Source: Nitrospiria bacterium (GTDB lineage Bacteria > Nitrospirota > Nitrospiria > SBBL01 > JAADHI01). From it: a stretch of 62,907 nt of DNA. The notes beneath the pieces are model-generated. The model worked only from the letters and a program-made list of their open reading frames with translations. It ran no database searches and was not told where the DNA came from. How positions within the stretch are numbered: the first letter of the stretch is position 1; every line of letters starts with the position of its first letter. The DNA is taken from the NCBI GenBank assembly GCA_945787655.1, contig CALZIJ010000004.1, forward strand, positions 1 through 62,907, given 5' to 3'. The position numbers and the translations under genes are program-made. Of the stretch, positions 55,356 through 62,907 are shown one piece after another.

Positions 55356-57074
55356 TCAGACCACGTTTCCATAAATTTTCGAGAGGGTTTCTAAAATTTC
55401 AGCCAAGGGGGTCAGGGCTTTTTCTCCTGACTTTCTCTGTTTTATTTCCACGAAGCCGGATTTAAGATCCCTTTCTCCAATCACGATCTGAATGGGAATA
55501 CCCAATAAATCGGCGTCATTAAATTTAACGCCGGCCCTCTCTTTCCGGTCTTCAAGCAAGACATTGTAGCCTTGATTTTGAAGGGATTTCGAAATATCGA
55601 TTGCGGCCTGCATGACGGCTTCTTTCTTCTCTTGCATGGGAATCACTTCCACATCAAACGGCGCAATTTGTCTGGGCCATAATATCCCTTTTTCATCATT
55701 ATTTTGCTCAATGGCCGCGGCAATAATCCGGGAAACACCAATGCCGTAACATCCCATGACAAAGTATTGACTTTTACCTTGTTGATCAAGAAAAGTCGCA
55801 TTCATCGCTTCACTATATTTCGTCCCCAGCATAAAAACATGACCGACTTCAATGCCACGATCAATAGAGATCAATCCGCCACACCTTGGGCAGACATCAT
55901 CAGACACCACGTTTCGAAGATCGGAAAAGTGATCTACCACAAAATCACGGCCAGCTACGGCATATTGTAAATGGGTATCCTTCTGATTCGCACCCACCAC
56001 GTAGGGAACACCGGGAATAACGGACTGGTCTGCAATAATCTCCATGCCTTTTAAAGCAACCGGACCCGAAAAACCGGGGGGGCCATTGGTCACCGATATC
56101 AGCGTTTTTTTATCTGCCAGTGCCAATTCACCGGCGTTCAGATATTTTTTCAGTTTCACCTCGTTGATCTCGTGATCTCCGCGAACCAACACGGCATATG
56201 GCTTTTCGTCTGCGATAAAAACCAGCGTTTTCAACAATTTATCAGAAGAAACCTTAAAAAAAGCGCTGACGTCTTCCACCGATTGATAACCCGGAGTCGA
56301 CACGCTTTCGATTTGAGGGATGGTTTCTCCGGTATCAAGACCTGTTTCTGTCGCGACAACTTCGGCCTGCTCCATATTGGCCGCATAATCACACTGTTGG
56401 CAGGATACAATCGCGTCTTCTCCGGTTTGCGCCAACACCATAAACTCATGGGAAGAAGAGCCGCCGATGAGTCCCGAATCGGCTTCAACGGCCCTGAAAT
56501 CCAGCCCGACCCGCTGAAAAATATTTTGGTACGCTTTGTACATTAATTCATACGTTTTTTCCGCCTCGCTCAAGTCGGCGTCAAAGCTGTAGGCATCTTT
56601 CATTATAAATTCACGCCCTCGCATCAAACCAAAACGCGGACGAATTTCATCACGAAACTTTGTTTGAATCTGGTATAAATTAAGCGGTAATTGTTTATAG
56701 GATCGGACTTCATTCCGAAGTAAATCTGTAATGACCTCCTCATGTGTCGGCCCCAGACAAAAGTCTCGCTGATGCCGATCTTTAAGCCGCATCAGTTCCT
56801 TTCCGTATTTTTGCCACCGCCCGGTTTCCTCCCAAAGCCCTGAAGGCTGCAGCGCCGGCAACAAGATTTCCTGAGCTCCCGCATGATCCATTTCTTCCCG
56901 GACTATTTTTTCAACCCGGGAGAGAACCCGCAGTCCAAGCGGGAGAAGAGAGTACACTCCGGCCGCCACTTTTCGGATCAAGCCGGCACGCAGCATCAGT
57001 TTGTGGCTCACTGTTTCGGCATCAGAAGGGTCATCCCGAAGGGTTGGGATTAAAAGCCTGGAATATCGCATCAT
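55356..57074 (-). CDS. proS: Prolyl-tRNA synthetase (bacterial type)
   Basis: 572 residues from the ATG ending at 57074, which has GGAG upstream; a longer frame to 57209 is not supported. It has class II motifs (LPLGLRVLSRVEKIVREEM, TKFRDEIRPRFGLMRGREF, YGIGVSRIIAAAIEQN), the large editing insertion between motifs 2 and 3 (VLVRGDHEINEVKL) of E. coli-type ProRS, and a C-terminal anticodon domain. Length equals the E. coli enzyme. Confidence 0.96.
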   Translation of the reverse strand: MMRYSRLLIPTLRDDPSDAETVSHKLMLRAGLIRKVAAGVYSLLPLGLRVLSRVEKIVREEMDHAGAQEILLPALQPSGLWEETGRWQKYGKELMRLKDRHQRDFCLGPTHEEVITDLLRNEVRSYKQLPLNLYQIQTKFRDEIRPRFGLMRGREFIMKDAYSFDADLSEAEKTYELMYKAYQNIFQRVGLDFRAVEADSGLIGGSSSHEFMVLAQTGEDAIVSCQQCDYAANMEQAEVVATETGLDTGETIPQIESVSTPGYQSVEDVSAFFKVSSDKLLKTLVFIADEKPYAVLVRGDHEINEVKLKKYLNAGELALADKKTLISVTNGPPGFSGPVALKGMEIIADQSVIPGVPYVVGANQKDTHLQYAVAGRDFVVDHFSDLRNVVSDDVCPRCGGLISIDRGIEVGHVFMLGTKYSEAMNATFLDQQGKSQYFVMGCYGIGVSRIIAAAIEQNNDEKGILWPRQIAPFDVEVIPMQEKKEAVMQAAIDISKSLQNQGYNVLLEDRKERAGVKFNDADLLGIPIQIVIGERDLKSGFVEIKQRKSGEKALTPLAEILETLSKIYGNVV

Positions 57075-57271
57075 GATCTGTTCTCCATCAAAATCAGTTA
57101 TTTTACAGAAGTTACAGGATAAAACAAAGCCTGCCCATCCTGTTTGAGTTGAAAAACAAAACAGAAAAACCCCAGCTCCGACCTGCGTACTGAAAGAGGA
57201 CTGCCTCATACTTTTCTGAATGATCTATTCAGTGTTAATATACTTTGGTTTACTTTTTGAGGATCATCATT

Positions 57272-57703
57272 ATGGCCCGGATATTATTCCACCTCGCATT
57301 CCCTGTGCACAACCTCGAGGCGGCAAAAACATTTTATGTAGACGGACTCGGATGTAAAATTGGCCGATCATCTTCCACCGCGATAACTTTGAACTTTAAA
57401 GGCCATCAAATTATTGCGCATCTCAGCGAAACGCCCATTCCCCCACAACAAGGCATCTATCCGCGACATTTTGGACTGGTTCTAAAATCAAAAACCACCT
57501 GGCAAAAAATTGCTCAGCGCGCGAAGAAAAAAGGGCTATTGTTTTATCAAAACCCCCGAATCCGATTTTTAGGCACACGGCTGGAACACGATACTTTTTT
57601 TCTTGAAGATCCCTCTGGAAATCTCCTTGAGTTTAAACACTATCGTTTCGAATCCGCAATATTCGGGGAAATAGAAAGCCGACAGATTGGAGATCCTGCA
57701 TGA
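57272..57703 (+). CDS. VOC-superfamily protein (glyoxalase/dioxygenase fold)
   Basis: 143 residues from the ATG at 57272 (GAGGA upstream). Vicinal-oxygen-chelate pattern: FHLAFPVHNLEAAKTFYVDGLGCKIG, HFGLVLKS and FFLEDPSGNLLEFKHY, with His at the metal positions and a Glu at the end. Family members include glyoxalase I, ring-cleaving dioxygenases and fosfomycin resistance proteins; the function here is open. Divergent from proS. Confidence 0.87.
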   Translation: MARILFHLAFPVHNLEAAKTFYVDGLGCKIGRSSSTAITLNFKGHQIIAHLSETPIPPQQGIYPRHFGLVLKSKTTWQKIAQRAKKKGLLFYQNPRIRFLGTRLEHDTFFLEDPSGNLLEFKHYRFESAIFGEIESRQIGDPA

Positions 57704-57704
57704 T

Positions 57705-57742
57705 AAAAAAAACCGCAGTATCTCAAAGCCAAGATACTGCGG
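57705..57742 (-). terminator. Terminator of tpx
   Basis: Perfect 11-base stem CCGCAGTATCT/AGATACTGCGG (57713-57742) followed by eight T on the minus strand (57712-57705), 32 bases after the tpx stop. Confidence 0.9.
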
Positions 57743-57774
57743 TAAAACAGACAGACAACATCCACATTGCGTCT

Positions 57775-58275
57775 TTAGGCAAGAGCGGCCAATGCGGCAT
57801 CAAAATTAGGATCTTGTGTAATTTCAGGAACTTGCTCAATGTAGGAAACATTCCCTGAAGGGTTGACGATCACAATCGCCCGTGAAAGCAATCCCGTCAA
57901 CGGGCCTGTCGTAATGACTGCGCCGTAATTTTTTCCAAAATCAGGAGATCGAAAGGTCGAAAGCGGGATAACATTTTCCAATCCTTCCGCACCGCAGAAT
58001 CGGCCCAGCGCAAAAGGTAAATCCGCTGATATGCAAAGAACAACGGTATCTGTTAGTTTACCGGCTTCCTCATTAAACCGTTTCACGGAAGACGCACAGA
58101 CCGGGGTATCAATACTGGGAAAGATATTGAGCACAACTGTTTTCCCTGCATAATCTTTCAGGCTGACTTCAGACAAATCATTTTTAACCAGTGTAAATCC
58201 TGGTGCGGCTGTGCCTACGGCCGGCAAATCTCCCGCTGTTTCAATAGGATTCCCTTTTAATGTAATTTTTGCCAT
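57775..58275 (-). CDS. tpx: Thiol peroxidase
   Basis: 166 residues of the Tpx subfamily of peroxiredoxins: peroxidatic Cys60 in DTPVCASSV and resolving Cys94 in [11 protein letters not shown], matching Cys61/Cys95 of E. coli Tpx. It reduces peroxides with thioredoxin. Own terminator follows; single gene. Confidence 0.96.
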   Translation of the reverse strand: MAKITLKGNPIETAGDLPAVGTAAPGFTLVKNDLSEVSLKDYAGKTVVLNIFPSIDTPVCASSVKRFNEEAGKLTDTVVLCISADLPFALGRFCGAEGLENVIPLSTFRSPDFGKNYGAVITTGPLTGLLSRAIVIVNPSGNVSYIEQVPEITQDPNFDAALAALA

Positions 58276-58384
58276 GTTTTATCTCCTTATTTTAAAGGTG
58301 TTTTTTTCTTTAAATTTAACTTCTTAATTCCCTGCCCGGTTTGTTATAGATACAGCATGTTCTACTCCGATCGCAAGCTTTTGT

Positions 58385-60136
58385 TTACAGGGTTTTAAGG
58401 TATTCAAGCAACGCCCAGCGTTCCATGTCACTTAAATTAACACCGTATAAATGCCCGGCGTGACTATTGCCCGGTTTCGATGTTTCAAAAATAAAGGGCG
58501 CATTCGGGTTGTCGAGACGACTGACAAACCCCACCTTGACCGGGTCAAACTCACGTTGTCCCACGGCAAACCGTTTCGGCCGCTCGGCCACCGGCAAGAG
58601 CAGGTCATACAAGGTCGGAACTGAGCCATTATGAAGGAACGGAGCCGTTGCCCAAATGCCATTCAATGGCCTAGCCTTGTATGACAGGAGAGAGGCAAAG
58701 GGATTTTGCTCTGTATCTTCGGGATGCTTGCCCTGCTTAGGCTGCGGTTTTATGCCATTTCCATTTTTTTTAGCAAGAATGGCGGCCTCCAAAGCGGCTT
58801 CCTTATTTCGCGTGACCACGCCCAGGGAAAGGTCTCTTGTAATCAGGGCAACCGGAGCCTTTGGCCCAAATTTTTCGGTTTTAAGCGGCATCAATGCCCC
58901 TTCCAATATTCCTGTGGGCGCCACAGCATTGACTGCATTGTGGGCAGCGGTTTTATCCGTCCCCACAATATCAACACCATACATCTGTGCTCGGATACTC
59001 CTTTTCGGATCAGAGCGGTTAATCAAATAATGGCAGGAGACGCATTTTTTTTGATAGATTTTTTCCCCCTGACGCGCCTTTGCATCATCAATTTCGGGAA
59101 GAATCCCTTCCGGCCATTGAGGAGATTCGAGTCTTCGGACCCATTCTTCCAATTCCACCAGGTTCTTGGCCTCGACGGTAGAATCATATCCGTGCAGCTT
59201 TTTAACAATCGTATCCTGTTTTTCAACCGTTATTTTTCCAAAAACCCCGATCACTTCTCCTGAATTTCGCGCAAGGGAGCCGACATTGGCATTGGGAATC
59301 AATCCGATCCATTGCACCCAGTCATGTTGCGGGGTATCCCAAATAAAAGGAAAACTGGCGGGTGCATTGGGAGGGAGGCTAAAATCCGGGCCACTCGTCG
59401 CATGAATGACCTGATTAAAAATTCGGCCAATGGCATCAATTCTGGCAAAACCGTCTTTTGTCTCTGAAAAATTTCGGCGGTTGTAAAGACTCATTTCCGT
59501 TAAAGCCGCATTGAGGTCTTCCCTCAACGCCTGCTTTGCATCCGGGCTATAAAATTCCTTTAAAACGCGTCGCGCAAAGCGATCAAATTTTCCCTCATTT
59601 TCGAGATTGACCTGCATTGTTTTTTCAAGAACGGTCAAAAATCCAAGAAAATTAGCCAAGGTCGGAGCGCCGTCCACACGGATTCCTGTGCCTTTATAGT
59701 TAATCTGGTTCATATGACAGGCTGCACAGGTAAACCCCACAAAGTTTTTATTCCGGACAATCCCGATGGGCAATCCATCGGGATTATTCCGGGTCGGCCT
59801 TTGTGGAATAAACCGGAAACGGGCCATGTAATGCGGATCGATCATCAAATTTTCGTTATCAAGTTGTTCCAGGCTCACAAAATAATCATAGGAAAGCAGC
59901 TCAGAACCCTGAGTGGTATAATAAAACCAGAGGCTGTCATAAGGGCTCCAGTTTTGTTCCAGGTAGACTATACGGTCTGCCCGATCTCCATACCAATCGT
60001 TTTTGAGTGTGATTGCCCCGCGGTCTTCCGGGGCAGAAGGCGGATTTTGACCATCATCCCCTTTTTTCGAAAAATAAGAACATCCATTTAAAAAGATCAC
60101 CAGAGCAAGTGTAAAAATTATCGAGTTCCGTCTCAT
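58385..60136 (-). CDS. RoxA-like di-heme c-type cytochrome lipoprotein
   Basis: 583 residues from the ATG ending at 60136 with GGAG upstream. Lipoprotein signal with Cys in FLNGCSYF. Two c-heme sites: CAACH early in the chain and CVSCH in the middle. Similarity to RoxA/RoxB rubber oxygenases and related di-heme peroxidases is visible around the hemes and in SYKARPLNGIWATAPFLHNGS. A real rubber-degrading role is not implied; the group also contains proteins of unknown substrate. It is followed 109 bases later by tpx on the same strand, with the CHRD gene upstream. Confidence 0.75.
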   Translation of the reverse strand: MRRNSIIFTLALVIFLNGCSYFSKKGDDGQNPPSAPEDRGAITLKNDWYGDRADRIVYLEQNWSPYDSLWFYYTTQGSELLSYDYFVSLEQLDNENLMIDPHYMARFRFIPQRPTRNNPDGLPIGIVRNKNFVGFTCAACHMNQINYKGTGIRVDGAPTLANFLGFLTVLEKTMQVNLENEGKFDRFARRVLKEFYSPDAKQALREDLNAALTEMSLYNRRNFSETKDGFARIDAIGRIFNQVIHATSGPDFSLPPNAPASFPFIWDTPQHDWVQWIGLIPNANVGSLARNSGEVIGVFGKITVEKQDTIVKKLHGYDSTVEAKNLVELEEWVRRLESPQWPEGILPEIDDAKARQGEKIYQKKCVSCHYLINRSDPKRSIRAQMYGVDIVGTDKTAAHNAVNAVAPTGILEGALMPLKTEKFGPKAPVALITRDLSLGVVTRNKEAALEAAILAKKNGNGIKPQPKQGKHPEDTEQNPFASLLSYKARPLNGIWATAPFLHNGSVPTLYDLLLPVAERPKRFAVGQREFDPVKVGFVSRLDNPNAPFIFETSKPGNSHAGHLYGVNLSDMERWALLEYLKTL

Positions 60137-60352
60137 GAAATACTCCATTTTAAAGCATTGAAATCAGCGTCTATGTGAGTTTGGGTAAAAGAACAACTGG
60201 CTTTTTAAATTTTTTCAAGTCAGAATACGGCGGGATAGATTCGAGGGCCGTAACCGTATTTTTTGGGACATTCCAAACAACCGCCTGTCCTGTTCTGACA
60301 AGGACATATATACCATAACTGCAAGATATAAATAAATACCTTCCAAGAGTGT

Positions 60353-60400
60353 TTCAATAAAGCGGGTCAAAAGATTTTTCTTTTGACCCGCTTTATTGAA
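60353..60400. repeat. Perfect 21-base inverted repeat
   Basis: Arms 60353-60373 and 60380-60400, identical as reverse complements (TTCAATAAAGCGGGTCAAAAG and its complement given here only by position after the first bases), with a six-base loop. It lies 20 bases past the stop of the CHRD gene and probably acts as its terminator although no U-tract follows on the minus strand. A 70-codon frame runs through it and is not accepted as a gene. Confidence 0.8.
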
Positions 60401-60419
60401 GTCGACACTACAATCTCTT

Positions 60420-60992
60420 TCAATCAAACATTAAGGGTTTACGAAAAGACCTGATTTGGGCACGGATTTCCCCGGGGATATGCTTGTCGGAATGGATATT
60501 GACATAGGTCACCCCTTTTTCCATCGCACGCAGAAATTCTTCGAACTCCCCGGGTGCAATGCCTTGCCCCCCTGGCCCTAATAAATCATCTGCGGTAAAG
60601 ACCCCTTCCAAGACACCGGCCTTCGGCTCACAAAGCGGGACAGAAATATTCGGCGGAGGAGGGAAAATCGGACTTGCAGGATCTCCGCAAAACCACACAC
60701 TAATCCCGCCATTCGCGAAATGCTGCCCAAAGTGAATATGTGCCATAAAAACATTGCCTTCCGCCCGGTCATACGACAAGACATAATCAACCTCGGTCCG
60801 CTCAGCATTGATCCTGGCTTTAAACTTCGCCCGCCCCTGAGAGGACACCGAAGGAACCTGATTAAAACCGCCCCCCCGCGCCTTGAGCACGACCTCTCTC
60901 ATTTTATTTCCAGTTTCTGAATACCCGTTTGGTACTAGAAGTAACATAAAAAAAATACCTGTCATCAATCCAACAACCCTACTTATCTTCAT
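60420..60992 (-). CDS. Secreted CHRD-domain protein
   Basis: 190 residues with a signal peptide (LLLVPNGYS about residue 25). The mature part is a CHRD (chordin-like) domain: GRAKFKARINAERTEVDYVLSYDRAEGNVFMAHIHFGQHFANGGISVWFCGD and the final VTYVNIHSDKHIPGEIRAQI. The conserved His-x-His and HxxxxPGE residues suggest metal binding. Bacterial CHRD proteins are secreted and poorly characterised. It lies upstream of the di-heme gene on the same strand with a 21-base inverted repeat between them. Confidence 0.9.
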   Translation of the reverse strand: MKISRVVGLMTGIFFMLLLVPNGYSETGNKMREVVLKARGGGFNQVPSVSSQGRAKFKARINAERTEVDYVLSYDRAEGNVFMAHIHFGQHFANGGISVWFCGDPASPIFPPPPNISVPLCEPKAGVLEGVFTADDLLGPGGQGIAPGEFEEFLRAMEKGVTYVNIHSDKHIPGEIRAQIRSFRKPLMFD

Positions 60993-61397
60993 TTGAACCT
61001 CCTAATTTCGTTTGATGAAGTTACAGGTTGACCTACCAAAGAACATTTTATAACCCATAATTACGGACTTGTTTGTATTCATACAAGTCCAAGTTATAAG
61101 AATTTGTATTTTATGATCAAGTTTTTATATTAAAAATCTAGCATAAACTCTAAATACAAATCGAATTTACCCTAAAATTTGAAAGTTTACAATAAAATAT
61201 CCCCCTGCAAAATGGCAAATGAGAGTCCAGCCAGCCACAGGTAAAATCGGACAACCTTGCAAACCCTGACAGGCTCCTCCAAAAGACCAAAACCGTCAAT
61301 TTTATACAAAGAAAATCAAAGACACAAAACCCGAAACAATAGGATATGCCTTTTATAAATTTTGAATATTTTAGGGATGTTTATAAAGTATGATGAA
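60993..61397. other. AT-rich intergenic region, 405 bases
   Basis: Between the MCP stop and the CHRD start, both on the minus strand. No gene, tRNA, riboswitch or repeat was recognised; it must hold the CHRD promoter. Confidence 0.6.
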
Positions 61398-62907
61398 TTA
61401 ATATTTGAACTGACTGATATAGTCTTTCAGTTCCTTGCTAATTTCAGAAAGTTGTTTGGCCGCCTTGTTAATTTCCTGGGTACTGGAGCTTGTTTTTGAA
61501 ATATTGCCGTCCAGACTTTGAATATCTTCTGAAATGTTTCTGACACTCATGGCCACTTCCTCCGAGCGCTTGGAAATGTCATCGGAACCATTGGCCACTT
61601 CTATCATTGAACCTGTTATTTGACTAATTCCCGAATTAGTATTTATTGTGTTTTCCGATATATTATTCGTTGTCGATCGTTGCTTTTCAGCAGATTCCGA
61701 AATCACATCGACCGCATTTTTTATTCTTTCAATACTCTGGCTCACCTCTGCCATAGCCGTTTCAACTTTTTTGGTATTTTCATGAACACCACTTATACTG
61801 GATGAAATCTCTTGTGCCGCACGGGTACTTTCCGAGGAGAGATTTTTCACTTCACTTGCAACAACGACAAAACCTTTTCCTGCCTCGCCTGCGGCACAAG
61901 CCTCTATCGTTGCGTTAAGGGCCAGAAGGTTTGTCTGATCAGCGATATCCTTAATGACCTCTGATACGGCTCCGATTTCCTGGGCTGTTTTCATAAGGAT
62001 ATGAATACTTTCCTTGGCATTTCTGGAAAGTGAAGTGGCTTCCTCGCTCACCAGAAAACCACTACGAGCATTTTCGGCAATCTCTTCTATCGCGCCTTTG
62101 ATGCCGTCCACTGAAGCAGTCATCTTGTTCATATTCTCTTCCATGATTTTGGCGCTGGCTGCGACATCTGACGTAATCATACTCATTTGTTCGGTGGCCG
62201 TCGCGAAAGAACTGACGTTGACCGCAATATTACCAGCAACAGTCGTGATATTGCTGGACTGACTACTCATGTCTTGTGTACTTATGGAAAGCTGATTAGA
62301 AATTGAGGATAGATCTTTTGATGAATCAAAGAGTGTAGCCGTGCTTTTTGAAATCCCCTGCACCATTCTCTGTAATGTTTCCATGAGAAAATTAATACTT
62401 TGCGCCAGTTCCCCGATTTCATCTTTTGTATCCAAGGGAACACGTTTCGTGAAATCTCCTTCGGAAATCTGTTTTAATGTGTTGATCATCTGGTACAAGG
62501 GCTGAATAATTTTTTTCATTAACAGGGATGCAAACAACAACGCCAGTGCGGTGACAATTAGAGACAGGGCCATGGCCATCAAGCGTCCTTTTGTCAGGGT
62601 TTTTTCCAGCCGGGTTTGGTTTTGTGCAATCACTATTTTCCCGGCTTCTTTGCCGTCCCAGTCTTCAATTGCTATAAAATCGAAACGATATTGTTGTCCT
62701 CCCCTGGATACTGCCTCAGCCTCCACATCATTACTTTCTTGGGCGGCTTCGATTTCAACGTTTATGCTGTGATAATTCTCACCGGCCCTATTTGAAAACT
62801 CTTTTTTAAGCGCACCTTCAACCTGATCAAAAAGAACAGGGTTTGTACTGACAATTTCACCGCCTTTGATCAAATCAGTTTCCGCATCGCTAAAATTTTC
62901 CTTTTTG
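61398..62907 (-). CDS. Methyl-accepting chemotaxis protein, 5' end outside window
   Basis: The frame is open to the last base, so the N-terminus and first TM are missing. Visible parts: end of a periplasmic sensor, TM2 ([22 protein letters not shown]), a HAMP linker ([17 protein letters not shown]) and a long helical signalling domain with hairpin tip [33 protein letters not shown]. There is no pentapeptide methylesterase tether. It should act in the chemotaxis array. It lies alone after CHRD. Confidence 0.94.
   Translation of the reverse strand, partial: KKENFSDAETDLIKGGEIVSTNPVLFDQVEGALKKEFSNRAGENYHSINVEIEAAQESNDVEAEAVSRGGQQYRFDFIAIEDWDGKEAGKIVIAQNQTRLEKTLTKGRLMAMALSLIVTALALLFASLLMKKIIQPLYQMINTLKQISEGDFTKRVPLDTKDEIGELAQSINFLMETLQRMVQGISKSTATLFDSSKDLSSISNQLSISTQDMSSQSSNITTVAGNIAVNVSSFATATEQMSMITSDVAASAKIMEENMNKMTASVDGIKGAIEEIAENARSGFLVSEEATSLSRNAKESIHILMKTAQEIGAVSEVIKDIADQTNLLALNATIEACAAGEAGKGFVVVASEVKNLSSESTRAAQEISSSISGVHENTKKVETAMAEVSQSIERIKNAVDVISESAEKQRSTTNNISENTINTNSGISQITGSMIEVANGSDDISKRSEEVAMSVRNISEDIQSLDGNISKTSSSTQEINKAAKQLSEISKELKDYISQFKY

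Noticed and set aside
60215-60427. 70-codon frame on the minus strand between the di-heme and CHRD genes
   Set aside because: It runs through the 21-base inverted repeat and overlaps the CHRD stop; no ribosome site or family match.
60993-61397. c-di-GMP riboswitch near the chemoreceptor and CHRD genes
   Set aside because: Only scattered GCAAACC-like words are present; the conserved core order is absent.

Overview
The window is chromosomal DNA of a diderm (Gram-negative) bacterium. It carries a lipoprotein carrier (LolA), an outer-membrane beta-barrel protein, meso-DAP peptidoglycan recycling genes, a chemoreceptor, a flagellar-type FliK/FlhX pair, a complete F-type ATP synthase and many c-di-GMP genes. 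Base composition is moderate and fairly even, and no transposase, phage gene or CRISPR array was found, so most of it reads as core chromosome with some accessory genes. I cannot name the species. An exosortase-associated acyltransferase, the S21 type and the gene mix would suit Nitrospirota or a delta-proteobacterial relative, but that is inference.

Layout. 1-11 kb: the end of an EAL protein, a lytic-transglycosylase lipoprotein, an ABM-family monooxygenase, a KefC-like antiporter broken by a small deletion, a PBP7-type endopeptidase, a GAF/HD-GYP phosphodiesterase, a SnoaL-like protein, a secreted phospholipase-C-like zinc protein, an alpha/beta hydrolase, a Rieske ferredoxin and an ADH/SDR pair. 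11-21 kb: a secreted orphan, phosphomannomutase, a YrfG-type nucleotidase, then the ATP synthase operon atpZ-I-B-E-F-H-A-G-D-C on the minus strand, with a strong promoter and an epsilon subunit lacking its C-terminal domain. 21-30 kb: an ACT-domain protein, rpsU behind an attenuator-like leader, a peptidoglycan-recycling operon (mpl, serine hydrolase, ldcA), moaD-moaE, a REC-GGDEF protein with a degenerate active site, a methyltransferase with a long leader, an orphan and an RF-like rescue factor.

30-38 kb: a three-gene transglutaminase / ATP-grasp-alpha-E / transglutaminase operon, closed by a terminator, then a cation efflux gene that seems to start at ATT. 38-49.5 kb: pdxA-rsmA, ftsK-lolA, tRNA-Val(CAC), a putative secreted zinc peptidase with eCIS-effector-like N-terminal motifs, HU, a FliK-like/FlhX pair, and a FAD oxidoreductase overlapping a histidine ammonia-lyase-type enzyme whose cofactor triad is Ala-Cys-Gly instead of Ala-Ser-Gly.

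49.5-63 kb: a compact minus-strand operon of an exosortase-associated acyltransferase, a small PstS-like binding protein, an outer-membrane barrel and a membrane GGDEF-EAL protein; then proS, a VOC protein, tpx, a RoxA-like di-heme lipoprotein, a CHRD protein and a truncated chemoreceptor. The best candidates for undescribed biology are the acyltransferase/binding protein/barrel/c-di-GMP operon, the Cys-type MIO lyase with its FAD partner, the rpsU leader and the transglutaminase/ATP-grasp cluster.
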